The notes beneath the pieces were generated by a model. The model made no database searches, was not told where the DNA came from, and saw only the letters and a list, made by a program, of their open reading frames with translations. 64,000 bases of DNA from Hansfordia pulvinata (lineage: Eukaryota; Ascomycota; Sordariomycetes; Xylariales): positions 2,242,001-2,306,000 of the forward strand of contig BJKQ01000009.1 in the NCBI GenBank assembly GCA_006538405.1, given 5' to 3'. This document shows positions 10,760 through 21,223 of the stretch, piece by piece (position 1 is the first letter of the stretch; every line of letters begins with the position of its first letter). The translations under genes were made by a program, and so were the position numbers.

Positions 10760-11883
10760 GAGGGAAAGGTATCCTACGCGCGGCTCACTCACACATTGGA
10801 GACGAAGAAGAAGCAAAAAAAAAAATAACGGCAATCAAAACAAAGAACCAGCGACCTCACAGAAATCCGAGTCAGAGACAAGAAACGAGATGAAGAGGAA
10901 GCGAAGAGGGGGGGAGGGAGACGCTTGTGTGTCTCGCTTCCTCGCGGGATGGCAATCTCTCTACCTCTGGGGGTCTCAAGAAACGAGACAACCCTCTCCC
11001 AAGACACCGACGGACGGACACTGTCGAACCTTTCTATCTGTACATCTTAACCCACACTCTACCACATCTACCTATCTACGGTACCTTTGCCATGTCTTAT
11101 ACCCAGCTATCTATTTTTTTTTTTTACTTTTGGACAAGTTAGCTTTGCAGTGTTATATGAACGAATATTTGCCTCGCATCTGCACCAGGTGCCCCTGCGC
11201 GTGCATGGATGCATGATGTTCTCTTGCTTGCCCTGTCCACTGCCTATTGTGTTATCACTGCCCCGGTTTGTGGGGATGTACAGGTAAAAGGATCTGGCGT
11301 CTGCAGGCCGGCCAGGAGCAACGTGTGCGAGTGCTTGTACACGGCACAAGCAGCGCGGTTGCTCTCCGCGTCACATGACAAGGGCATAGTTCACATGCTT
11401 TCGACAGGCAGCCGGCCTTGCTTGGGGGCTTACCCGGGGGCGAGGTCGACGCAGGACTTTGAGACCTGCAGACAGAAGCGTCCCCGCCTATTCTAATGAT
11501 GGAGAGACAGACAGAATATGGGGAGCACTCAACCACCTCAACCCCCGGGGGATGGCATAGCAGCGGATACTCCCAGCCTGAAGCAAGATTTCTCCAGGGA
11601 GGGGGGCTCTGTGGAGGGACTGGCATTCCCAGGCCTCCCTGCGCCCAATTGGTGGCTGATATCGCGCGCAGGTGCAGGTAAAGTAAGTGATTGGGCAACG
11701 TATCCATCATGCAAGCATCCTTTTCTTCTCACCACCCACAATCCCTTTTGACGGCGATTCTCTGCGCCTCGGCGAGTATCGCGAGATACACGTGTCAAGG
11801 ATTACGCACTACCCGTACGAATGCATCCGATGCGAGGGCCTCTTGGAATGCGAGCGCTGCCTTGCACCACCTGCGCCCCATTT

Positions 11884-11898
11884 GGGGGGGGGGGGGGG
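11884..11898 (+). repeat. Poly-G tract, 15 bases
   Basis: An uninterrupted G run in intergenic DNA. Confidence 0.85.
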
Positions 11899-12765
11899 CG
11901 GTTCCCTTGTCTGTCTTTTCGACATCTCAGCCGCGGCCCATCCAGCCTCTCCGAGAGGGCCGGGAGACGCCCGACTCGGAATGGCCGGTAAGCTGAGAAG
12001 AGGAAGAGAGCGGCATCATCGCATTCTCGGCGGGGGCGCTGCCGCCGGGTCTCCACCTCCCAGCTCTTGACGCCGCGAGTGGAGGAGGGCTGCTCCTCTG
12101 CGCCGCCTCCCTACGTGTCCCGTATGGGGTGCATACGGTACATGACATGAGCACCACGATTCATCAGCTTCGGCAGCGGCGGGATGGACCAGCGATGCTT
12201 CCCCAGGCCCGAGCAGGCCGGCCTTGAGGTCATGCCCGTTCTGGGAGATAGTTTCTTTCTTTTTTCCTCTCTCTTTCTCACACTTTCTCTCTCTTATCCT
12301 TTCTGGGCTACGAGTATTGATACCGCTCATGTCGGGACGCCCCCCCGTACGATACATGGAGACCGGCGCGAAGACGTGCAGCAGGGATGGACGGCCTTGT
12401 CACGCTTGCAGATGGGCCAGACCCAGGCGAGCCAAGCAGGCGGCACGGCGGATGAGTTGTCTCTGCAGTGCATCCCGCGGCTGACAGACATTCGCACCGA
12501 GTTGCTGCTGTTTTTTTTGGGGGTGGTGGTGGTGGCCGATGCTTGTCCGGTGTGAAGGCGGCAAGAGGCAGATCGTGTACTCGTTCGTGCGTGCCCAGCA
12601 CTCTACGAGATGATCAGACGTACGAGCATCCATGTCCTCCACATGTAGGTACTCGTAGTGTTGTGGTGTTGGTTACCACTGGTTTATGTGCAGAGACAAC
12701 TGGCGGTGATATTCAGGCACAGACAACTTCTGTGCGAGGACCCATTCTCAGGTTCTCGACACCGG

Positions 12766-12778
12766 TACGAGTACTCGA
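12766..12778. repeat. TACGAGTACTCGA palindromic motif
   Basis: A near-perfect copy of the dispersed 14-bp palindrome, with the last bases changed. Confidence 0.6.
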
Positions 12779-13960
12779 GCTCTCCTCCCGTCCCGGCTCG
12801 TGCCTGAAGATCTCGAAGCGCGTCGATGCACTCTCCCCGTACTTCTGTGAGGTACTGTCTTCTTTGAGCGATCGAGCACTCCCACGGCCCCCTGCGAAAA
12901 GTTCATACACGTTCCCCTCAAAAATCTGCTTGCGGGCCTTGCATCAGCAGGCGATATCCCAGCGGACGATTGCCGGAGATTTACAGGGCACATGGGGGTG
13001 TTGACAGAAAGCGCGGCGGGGGGTTGTCGCGTCAATCTCGATCGACTTTACAGATCGGCACCGCAGCAATTTATCTCGAGGGTCGAGGATGATTTCGTGA
13101 TTACAAGTACAGGTTGAACAAATCTCTGCTAGGGGCGGGATTGATGATTAAGTACCTAAGACAGATACTTGGTACCTACCGTACGTACCTACGTGGTGGT
13201 CAGGTAAGTCGACTCCGTGTGCGCGCAACATCCAGTCGGAAATAAACCTCAAGGTCTACCACTCGTGAGTACGAGTTGGACTGGAGCAGGGACTGTTGCT
13301 GTCCGTATCGGTACTGACGCTTCCCTAATTCGCTCCAGCATCTGCGCATTGGTACCTGATGGCCGTCTTCCCGGGCCGCTGGCACGATTCGCGACCGGCG
13401 CCCCCCGGCAGATCGGTGTGAACCTGCCAGGAATTTTTGGGCACATGCATGTGCGGTTGCACTGGAAGTACAGATACGGACACACCCAGATAGTGCGCCA
13501 GTTCGGGCACACCACCACGACCACATATCCATGGATCCATCAGCATCGCGAGATGTGCCCGGTGCAGCTAGCGCAAGAAGCCCGTAGGTAACCCTGTTGC
13601 AGGGTTGGAACGAGCAAGGGAGTGCCGTCATGTACCGATACTAGTGCGGCTACAGGACCCTCTAGGCACCTGTACTTGTACGGGTCCACTACTCGTCGAA
13701 TTATCCGGCGGGCCCTTGTCTCCTGCACGCCTGGAAACCCAATCGAAGCTGCCAACGTGCGGGTGGGGCCTCGATGGGCTCCTACGGTACCTTTTCTCCC
13801 TGGCTGCCGCTTTTATAGCGTCTGCGCGAACAGACCTCAGCAGCTCCGCATGTCTCAGCCTAGCCGTTACGAGACGCGCAGGGAGCCGAGCTGAGCTGCA
13901 ACAGCTCAAAGCTCCAAAGTTCCCAAGTCGCTCTACTCGTGTCGCTGGCGTCTTGTAGAC

Positions 13961-14388
13961 GTACTCGTACTCCGATCCGGCCCCCAATGCCAGTAGGTCC
14001 GGATACCTCTTTCGCAGGCTCGGTACGTACCTGTCAGTCTGCCGGCTGGACTCGATCCCGTTCGACTACTCCGTCCGGCAGGACGCGGAGCTCCGCTCTT
14101 ATTCTTTTGTCCGCCCACCATAGACATTGTCGAACCACACATCATCTGCCTTTTTGATTGTTTACCTTCGATAGTCTGCCAACGCGGGCGCACCAGTACT
14201 CGTACCAACTAGCACCAGCCAAAGCACAATGTCGAGACCACGGCCAGGTGCCGAGCAAGGCCTCCGTCCTGCAGGGTAGCCGGTACCAGCCTGGCCTGCC
14301 CCGCCAACCAAAGCGCCAGACCCGTCACCGCCGTCGCCGTCAATGCGATCCATCCACCACGACAAGGCCCTCTGCCAGTACTCGTACG
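13961..14388. repeat. Group of three CTCGTA half-palindromes
   Basis: GTACTCGTAC at 13961-13970, AGTACTCGTAC at 14195-14205 and AGTACTCGTACG at 14377-14388. They are spaced about 180-230 bases apart, all in the CTCGTA orientation. Confidence 0.5.
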
Positions 14389-15194
14389 CGCACTCCGCAC
14401 TCGCAATGGCCCTCGTTGCAGCTCGCTGGCATTCCCCGGCCGAAAAGGCCCCGGCGCCGGCCCTGGCCACGTCGTGCCCTGCCCGGGCTCTTCGCCAGTC
14501 GAATCATGTCGTCAGTTCGTCCTGCTTGGTGCTCGACCGTGGGCCTTGCGTGCTTCCATGCATCGGGCGCCCTTGCGTGTCCGGCTGCTGCTCGCCCCGC
14601 GGGCTGTGCCCGTCACACCGCGCCGACCGTTCCGGGGCCTCCGCTGGCTTGGCCTGCCATGGCACAACAGCTCCTCATCACTGTCCTCGGCCACCCACGG
14701 CATGGCGACGTCCCGGTGGGAACTCTCGTGCTCGTGGCCGTCTCGTATCCCAACCCCGTAGTGCAACCCAGCTAACTCGTTCCCTCATAGTGCTGCCCCG
14801 GTTTGCCCAGTCTGATGAGTCCTCGTAGCCCTGGCATCGGGTCGCCGCCGATGACGCGCGCCTCGTCATGCCCAGGTAACTGAGTTACAGCCTGGCGCCA
14901 GCTCCATCTCGTAGGGACGGCAACCAACCCGCACGGGTGCGCCGCTCGTCAACGCCCGTCCCGGCCCTTCAGTAGAAAAAGGCCGTTTGCATCAGCCGTT
15001 TCCCGCCTCTCCTGCTGTTGTCCCATCACTCCTCTTCACTCTTGCCCCCACCCCCTCATCCAGACCCAGTGTCGACGTCCTTGCTGGTCAAGTTTTGGAA
15101 GGTCCTCGCCCTCCAGATCTCAAAAACAGAAAAAGAAAAAGAAATACCCCCACCCACCAGAACCAGCAAGCCAGCCACGAGCGAAGCCATCACC

Positions 15195-16457
15195 ATGCGC
15201 TACTCGTCCACCTCGGTTCTCTTCGCCAGCCTGGCGCTGGCCGGCGCCGTCCCCCAGGTCGCCCCCCGCGACGCGGCTCCCGCCGTGGCCCTGCCCGAGG
15301 TCCGCGCCGCCCCCGCCGACTTCGTCCAGGCCCGCAACTGGCAGGATGACGTCGCCGCCGCCAAGAAGCACGCTCAGAGCGAGAAGAAGAAGCACCACAA
15401 TGGCGGCGGTCACGACGCCCAGTGGGAGAAGGACGCTGCCGCGGCCAAGAAGCACGCCCAGAGCGAGAAGAACAAGCACGAGAACAGCAAGCGCGACTGG
15501 CAGGACGACGTTGCCGCCGCCAAGAAGCACGCTCAGAGCGAGAAGAAGAAGCACCACAACGGCGGCGGTCACGACGCCCAGTGGGAGAAGGACGCTGCCG
15601 CGGCCAAGAAGCACGCCCAGAGCGAGAAGAACAAGCACGAGAACAGCAAGCGCGACTGGCAGGACGACGTTGCCGCCGCCAAGAAGCACGCTCAGAGCGA
15701 GAAGAAGAAGCACCACAACGGCGGCGGTCACGACGCCCAGTGGGAGAAGGACGCTGCCGCGGCCAAGAAGCATGCCCAGAGCGAGAAGAACAAGCACGAG
15801 AACGACAAGCGCGGCTGGCAGGAGGACAAGGCCAACGCCATCAACGGTGCCCACGCCACGGCCGTGGCTGCCCAGAACGACCCCAGCTGGAAAGATGCCG
15901 TTGCCGGTGCCCGCGTCACCGCCGCTGCCTTCAAAAACGACAAGCGCGACGACTGGCAGTCGGTCGTCGACTCGGCCACCAAGGCGGCCACCAAGGCCGT
16001 CGAGTCGGCCCACAGCGAGGCCACCTCGTGGCAGGACGCCGGCTCGGCCACTGCCGACCACTGGAACAGCTACGCCTCGTCTGTCGTTTCCAGCGCCCAG
16101 AGCGTCGCCTCCACCGCTGGCGACGACAGCAAGTCGTCCGCCCTGTCGGAGGCCAGCGACGCCGTCAGCAGCGCTGAGAGCGTTGCTTCCACCGCCACCG
16201 GCGACGCCAAGGCCACCGCCTCGTCCGCCGTGGACAGCGCCAAGTCGGTCGCTGCCACCGCCGGCAGCACCAGCGACAACGGCTCCCCCTCGCAGACCAG
16301 CGGCGGCGACTCGCCTTCCGAGACCAGCGGCGACAGCGGCGCCACCGCCACCGTCACCGACAGCGCTGCCCCCGGCCGCGTCGAGGGCCTGTCCGTGTCC
16401 CTGATGGGCATGGGTGCCATGGCCGCCGCCTTCCTGGTCGGCACCGCTTTGTTGTAA
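15195..16457 (+). CDS. GPI-anchored Kex2-site repeat protein (KEP-like)
   Basis: A single exon of 420 residues. Residues 1-18 form a clear signal peptide (MRYSSTS start, alanine-rich h-region). Three nearly identical 53-residue units lie at 48-100, 101-153 and 154-206. Each starts (N/D)WQDDVAAAKKHAQSEK, contains HHNGGGHD, consists of two related halves and ends in Lys-Arg. A fourth diverged segment (207-251) starts GWQ and also ends in KR. A Ser/Thr/Ala-rich domain follows (252 to about 395), then a hydrophobic C-terminal tail without basic residues, typical of a GPI-attachment signal. Lys-Arg at unit boundaries is what Kex2 endoprotease cuts, so the Golgi could release repeat peptides from a wall-anchored remainder. 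Product function is unknown. The ATG is in a good context (ATCACCATGCG). Units are almost identical at DNA level. Confidence 0.85.
   Translation: MRYSSTSVLFASLALAGAVPQVAPRDAAPAVALPEVRAAPADFVQARNWQDDVAAAKKHAQSEKKKHHNGGGHDAQWEKDAAAAKKHAQSEKNKHENSKRDWQDDVAAAKKHAQSEKKKHHNGGGHDAQWEKDAAAAKKHAQSEKNKHENSKRDWQDDVAAAKKHAQSEKKKHHNGGGHDAQWEKDAAAAKKHAQSEKNKHENDKRGWQEDKANAINGAHATAVAAQNDPSWKDAVAGARVTAAAFKNDKRDDWQSVVDSATKAATKAVESAHSEATSWQDAGSATADHWNSYASSVVSSAQSVASTAGDDSKSSALSEASDAVSSAESVASTATGDAKATASSAVDSAKSVAATAGSTSDNGSPSQTSGGDSPSETSGDSGATATVTDSAAPGRVEGLSVSLMGMGAMAAAFLVGTALL
15336..15812 (+). repeat. Three tandem 159-bp coding repeats
   Basis: Units 15336-15494, 15495-15653 and 15654-15812. Units 2 and 3 differ at only a few bases and unit 1 differs from unit 2 at about four, so they were duplicated or homogenised recently. 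Each unit is in frame and exactly 53 codons. Confidence 0.95.
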
Positions 16458-17370
16458 GACTCGGGCGGCAGCGGATGCCGGGAGTCCTTCTCTCCCGCTG
16501 GACGAGTAAACGGATGATGCTACGGCTGGGCGCCACCCCGGACGTGGCGCGAATACCCCCCACGCCTTGTTTGTTTGCAGTATATAGCCTTTTTTCTACC
16601 TGAAACGACGACTTGGCGACGAGAACACGATGCCCTCGATTCACTGTCGATTTGCGCACATGATAGATACATAGAAAACGCCTCGATATACGCAGGTGTA
16701 TTTGAAATATAATTGGGCGTTTGCCCACTACCCTGCTTTGTTGGTATTTTATTTGGGGTGTGTTTCGCCGTGACGATGTGTAGGTCAAGATTTCGCCTTT
16801 TATAAGCGTCACCGCACGCTGAATTCACCGGGCGTGTGGTACCTTGCGTCTGCTCGTATGCAGCGTCTGTGCCCTGCCAGAATTCTAAGGTCCCGTCGTG
16901 TTTGCTAGCAATTGCGAAAGCACCTCCGGCCGAAGATGAAGAGGGTGTTGCCGCATGGGGGGGAAGCTGTCAGACACAGACGTGCATGAACCAAGGCGTG
17001 GGCGACCGCAGCGACTCAATCCACGAATAGTAATACCGATCTTCGTCGTCGAGGAAAACAGCTTCTGGGCGCGTAGAAGCCGAATCCCTAAAGAGGGCGT
17101 TGCTGCATGCCTTCCGGTTGACATGATCGAACTTGATTCACCCCACGCACGTTCCTGCGAGGTCTCGTCGTCCCCTATCCTGTCCAGGAGACGCCCGCCG
17201 GTGGTGGCGAACGGAGCCACCGGCCGTTCTCGGTAGCGCGGGGTTCATATGTGATGGAAATCTCGAGAGAAGGGTGCAGACGGCAGGACTGTTGCCGGCT
17301 TCCCGGGTTGGCTCTGACGTGATCCAGCCTTCCGCCGAGCGTGCTTCCGTGAGCACTCCAGCTGCATAGT

Positions 17371-17406
17371 CGTTGTCATTGTCGTTGTCATTGTCGTTGT
17401 CATTGT
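17371..17406 (+). repeat. Three copies of a 12-bp repeat (CGTTGTCATTGT)
   Basis: Three perfect head-to-tail copies in non-coding DNA. Confidence 0.9.
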
Positions 17407-18933
17407 CTGCTCGCTACTTGCTACCACGGTTGCACATCTTGCCCGCGCGATGTGACTGTCCCATTGGGCGATGTGATGATCTGGTTTTAATAGAGAGTAA
17501 AAAAGAATCCTTATAGCCATCTTACTATGAATAACAATCGATGATACTCGTTCCTATACGGCGTGATCTGCGGCTGGAAGTCTTTCTTTGTGACTCGTGA
17601 GGCTCACGCTACTCTCAAACTGTCAATAGCTGGTCACTGTCCGGGGGCACAAGCGGCGTTCGAGATGCTGCTCGTGTGGCGTGGCATGGAGCACTATATG
17701 CCTTATATCACTGGGGAACGGTAGATTGACGCCGGATATTGATGACCTGCCGTTATATCTGTATCGGTTTTAATAGTGCTATGCGAGCCCAGTAGCTGGT
17801 AGTCTGTAGACAAGCCGTGTGAACTCAGGCCTTGGCCAATCTGGAGAACCGCATCTATTCATTATGTGCCTACATATTCATTGACCCGGGCAGCCTGAAG
17901 GAGCCATGAACCCCCGCGAGGGTTTGCAATTGTGGTGACCGCACGGTCCAGAGAGGAACGGGCGTGTATCTCACGAAGCAGCCTCGCAAACCACGTGCTA
18001 TCTTAACGGCAGCCGCGCCAGCGCCCTGCTCTTGGCAATACGTCTTTGCTAGGCTCACGCATGTGCAGCTTGTTCGGCCTGATCGTGCAGACCAGATGGA
18101 ACTCGGGTCAGGGGATGGGGATGGGCGAGAAAACAGCTGCTTCTGAGATCGATAACAGGCACAGATCCCTCGCCATTGGGCCAGGCCAGCAGCTGCTCAC
18201 CGGGAACCCAGCCATGCCTTGGATGGCTCGCACGGGCAGCAAGGACGAGAGCGATGCTCGCGGGCGTGTTATCACGTGGTCGCGAAGTCGGCCCCTGGAG
18301 CACTGAACGGGGTTCTTCGACTTCTGCACGAGGTTGAGGTCCCAAAAGACGGTGCGGAACCTGGGCATATTTTCCTACATTCCGAAATTGAGGCTCGAGG
18401 TCCTGGCTCTGAAGCCGACCTTTGCTGTTCCTGCCCGACCTCAGGTGGTCCTGCTTTCCTCCCCCTCAATTGCGCCGTCTTTCTGCCCGACACTCGCGAG
18501 CGTGGAGGTCCTCCATGCGATGAACTCTACTCCGAGCACTGCGACTCTGAGCCTTGAACAAATCAAGCGGATTGGAGAAGGGCTATGCCACAAATTTGAA
18601 ACTCATGCGCAGCATGGCCGCACTCAATTCGACCCTACTATCATGAAGGCGTTGATTTCTATTTTGATTCTATGCAGGAGCTCCCATACCTCACTGGCTC
18701 TTCCACGCGTCCTTGGCCACGCCTCAAGGCCACGCCTCTCTATTTGCCAAACTCAAAGCCGCAAGTAGACCGCCACGTACAGCAATATACATGACAGATG
18801 AGTTCGAATGCCCTAGATACGCAAACCGTCTATATAGCACCATTCGTAAGCCTTTGTCCAGCCGAGATCCATCGCGTACGCGTAGTTCGCGTCATATCCA
18901 AGAATGCAGATCCCCGCGCCTCGCGGTCTGACA

Positions 18934-19015
18934 TGTGTGTGTTTGTGTGTGTGCGCGTGTGTGTGTGTGTGTGTGTGTGCGTATGTGTCTGTGTGTGTGT
19001 GTATGTGTCTGTGTA
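18934..19015 (+). repeat. GT microsatellite
   Basis: An imperfect (GT)n tract with internal TTTG, CGCG and TATGTGTCT interruptions, about 80 bases, just beyond the 3' end of folylpolyglutamate synthase. Confidence 0.9.
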
Positions 19016-19115
19016 CGGCTCGCGCGCCTGCGACAGAATGAGGGGGAACCGCCCACTCCACCCCTCAGCCCTCACTCTTCTCCTTTCTCATCGGTTTTAT
19101 TTCTCCCGCAGCCTC

Positions 19116-21022
19116 TCACAGCGCGTCAGCCTCCTCGAGGATACCCAGAGCGCCGCCGACAAGGTGCAGACTGCCCGTGATGAAGGCGCGGACGGCGGGC
19201 GGCGGGCCGGCCCCCTCGGCGACGCCGCCGCCGCCGGCCGCCGCCGTCTCGCCCAGCTCCCGCGCGCTACGGATCGCGTCCTCGATGGTGGGGAGGACGC
19301 GGACGTCGGCGCCGGCGTCGAGCTCGCGCCAGCGCGCCGCGAACGCGTGCTGCGCCGTCAGGGCCCGCACCGCCTCCGGGTCGTACTGGTGGTTGACAAA
19401 GTCGCGCTTGTAGGAGCCGCCGTCGGCCCCGCCGCTGCTGCTCCTGTCGCCACCGGCGCTGCTGTACGTCACGTTGGAGCAGAAGATGACGCGGTCGAAA
19501 GCTGGCTGCTGGTGCGTGGAAGAGGGGCTTCCTGTTGCGGCCTCATCGCCACCGATCCCCGCGTCGCTCCTCTTCCGGCCCAAGAGGGCAGAGTGGATGC
19601 CCTCGAGGAAGTTGACTGCCTCGTCGCGGCCCTGCTGGTTGAATATGAGCACGCGCAGGTCGCGTTGGGCCGGTACTTTCGCGGGGGTTCCCTCGTGCGC
19701 GGCGGCTGATGCGCACTCGTCGGCGAACCACCGTGACGCCATCTTCAGACTGTCGACAGTGTGCGCGCCGTCAATGTACCAGACCACATTGCTGCCCGTG
19801 GCCCCGTCCCCACCACCACCACCACCACCACCTCGGCTGCTGGCCACGTCGCGGTCGCGCTTGACCTCACACCGCCCGCGCCAGACGACCTGCTCTATCC
19901 CCTCGACAAACGCCGGCGCCAGCACCTCACTACTGCTGTCTTGGTTTTCCCCGGGAAAGGCCTCGGGGTCGATGCGGCGCAGGGCGGCCTCGGCCAGGGC
20001 AACGGCGAGGGAGGCGTTCCTGCGCTGGAAGAGGGCGTCGGGCTGGACGCGGACGGTCGCGAGGCGTGGGTCCACGGGCAGAACGCGCAGGTTTACTTCC
20101 CCTTGCCTTCGTCGTTCTTCTCGACCGCCCGGCGGCGCAGGACCTCGGCCGCCTCGGGCACCTGCTCGATGGTGAAGGCGGGCGAGCCGGGCTTCATGAT
20201 GCCCGCCTTGTGCCAGGCGATGCTGGCGACGTTGTCGCCGAGGGCGAAGACGTGGTCGATGCCCAGGGTGCTGATGCCCGTGGCGGCGGGGCGGGGCACG
20301 ATGTTGGTGGCGTCGTACTCGCCTCCGATGCCCGTCTCGTAGACGGCGGCGTCGACGCCCTCGGACAGGTAGACGTGGTAGCTCATGAGGGTCAGGTAGC
20401 GCGCGTAGATGGGGCGCGGGGGCATGGGCAGTGCATTGGCGACATCATCGGCATCGGCGGAGGTGGTAGCTGGCCGGGCAAAGGCGGGGCCCTCGCGTTC
20501 CTCGGCGGCGGCCAGGCGGTCCCAGACCTCGAAGAAGTAGCGGGCGAAGCGTTCCTCGTCGATGGGGCGGCCGTCGATGCGGATGCGCTCGCGTACGGCG
20601 ATGAGGTGGGGGCTGGTGAAGAGGCCGACGCGGCGGGGCAGTGCGCGGGGGCTCTGCTGCTGATGGCGAGCGAGGATGTTGGCGACAAAGGCGCAGGTGC
20701 TTCCCTTGCCCTTGGTGCCCGCGACGTGCACGACGTTGAGACGATCGAGATCGGACGGGGTGTAGCCGATGCGGCGCAGGTAGACGAGCATCTCGGCTAT
20801 GGACGTCTGGTCGGGGCGGATGCCGGCCTTGCGGCGGGCCTCGATGACGGCGAAGGGCGTCTGCAGGGAGTTGAGGGCGTCGATGGCGTCCTGGAGAAGG
20901 CTCAAGTATCAGCAGCGGAGACCTGCAGGAGGACGCGAGCAGTGGCGACTTGCATTGTAGGAGCGGCCGGCCGTCGCCGACGACGGCGCAGCGGAGGGCG
21001 CGGGCGCGGCAGTGGTGGCCAT
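19116..21022 (-). CDS. Folylpolyglutamate synthase; GC-AG intron and one frameshift in the assembly
   Basis: This enzyme ligates glutamates onto folates with ATP, retaining them for one-carbon metabolism in cytosol and mitochondria. Exon 1 is 20954-21022 and exon 2 is 19116-20890. The 63-bp intron starts with GCAAGT and ends CTCCAG (GC-AG type), joining SYN to DAIDALNSLQ. The protein is about 614 residues with ATP loop GTKGKGST at 81-88, first family signature ETGIGGEYDATN and second signature WYIDGAHT. A poly-glycine tract (GGGGGGGG) precedes the second signature, unusual for the family. The frame breaks at a C4 run at 20099-20102; one extra base joins the halves into GKEVNLRVLPVDPRL, which continues into family-like sequence. 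The frame is open upstream to Met at 21223, giving a 67-residue Arg-rich extension. Homologue of yeast MET7. Confidence 0.92.
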
Positions 21023-21223
21023 TGCGCGGGGCAGCGGATTGTGGTGGTGGTTGTGAGGGTGATGGTAGTGGTGGTGGTGGTGCTGAACGGCCGGACGGTG
21101 GCGGGTTAGCGAGCAGAGAGGCCGGGCCAGGAGCCGCGGCGAGGGGCAGCGAGGGCGCGCAGCATTGGCGGCTGCGGGGTGGTGAAGAGCGAGGCCGGAG
21201 GCGGCGGAGACAGAGAGAGTCAT
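21023..21223 (-). CDS. Optional N-terminal extension of folylpolyglutamate synthase (mitochondrial presequence)
   Basis: In frame with, and directly upstream of, the cytosolic start at 21022. It begins MTLSVSAASGLAL, has seven arginines and no aspartate or glutamate, and ends in a histidine-rich stretch encoded by a CAC/CAT-rich tract. Folylpolyglutamate synthases are commonly made as cytosolic and mitochondrial forms from alternative starts; that use here is inferred from composition and the open frame. Confidence 0.5.

Larger units (their letters stand above)
10760..15194. other. Intergenic region with dispersed short repeats, no supported gene
   Basis: About 4.4 kb between the CYP52-like P450 and the Kex2-repeat gene. 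It contains a G15 tract (11884-11898), a TTTTTTTT run near 11115, CT-rich DNA at 12240-12305 that leads to no open frame, GGTACCTACC-type motifs at 13153-13200, and TACGAG/CTCGTA motifs near 12766, 13961, 14195 and 14377. The stretch before 15195 is C-rich, then A-rich (CAAAAACAGAAAAAG) immediately before the start, as expected for a highly expressed gene. Confidence 0.6.
16458..19115. other. Convergent intergenic region, no supported gene
   Basis: This lies between the 3' ends of the Kex2-repeat gene and folylpolyglutamate synthase. The first 350 bases are comparatively A/T-rich and are probably 3' UTR and terminator (TATATAGCC and TGAAATATAATT at 16580-16710). A 12-bp tandem repeat lies at 17371-17406 and a GT microsatellite at 18934-19015. 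Stretches around 17520-17880 are AT-richer than the rest of the window but hold no gene. Confidence 0.6.

Noticed and set aside
8873..10834. 653-codon open frame antisense to the CYP52-like P450
   Set aside because: Runs through a clear intron, a promoter CT tract and a conserved gene; the composition is that of an antisense shadow.
15120..16061. 313-codon frame antisense to the Kex2-repeat gene
   Set aside because: Leu/Val-rich antisense repeat translation; the sense strand has a signal peptide, Kex2 sites and a GPI tail.
20020..20100. A short intron (GTAAAC donor) instead of a frameshift in folylpolyglutamate synthase
   Set aside because: The putative intron would delete VNLRVLPVDPRL and the following residues, which look like conserved family sequence; one missing C explains the break better.
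306..21022. A full ustiloxin-like RiPP cluster
   Set aside because: I found no UstYa/DUF3328 HxxHC-type protein, tyrosinase, methyltransferase or transporter; only the P450s and repeat proteins are present, so it is left as a hypothesis.
20066..21109. 347-codon plus-strand frame opposite folylpolyglutamate synthase
   Set aside because: Antisense shadow; crosses the intron and presequence of the real gene.
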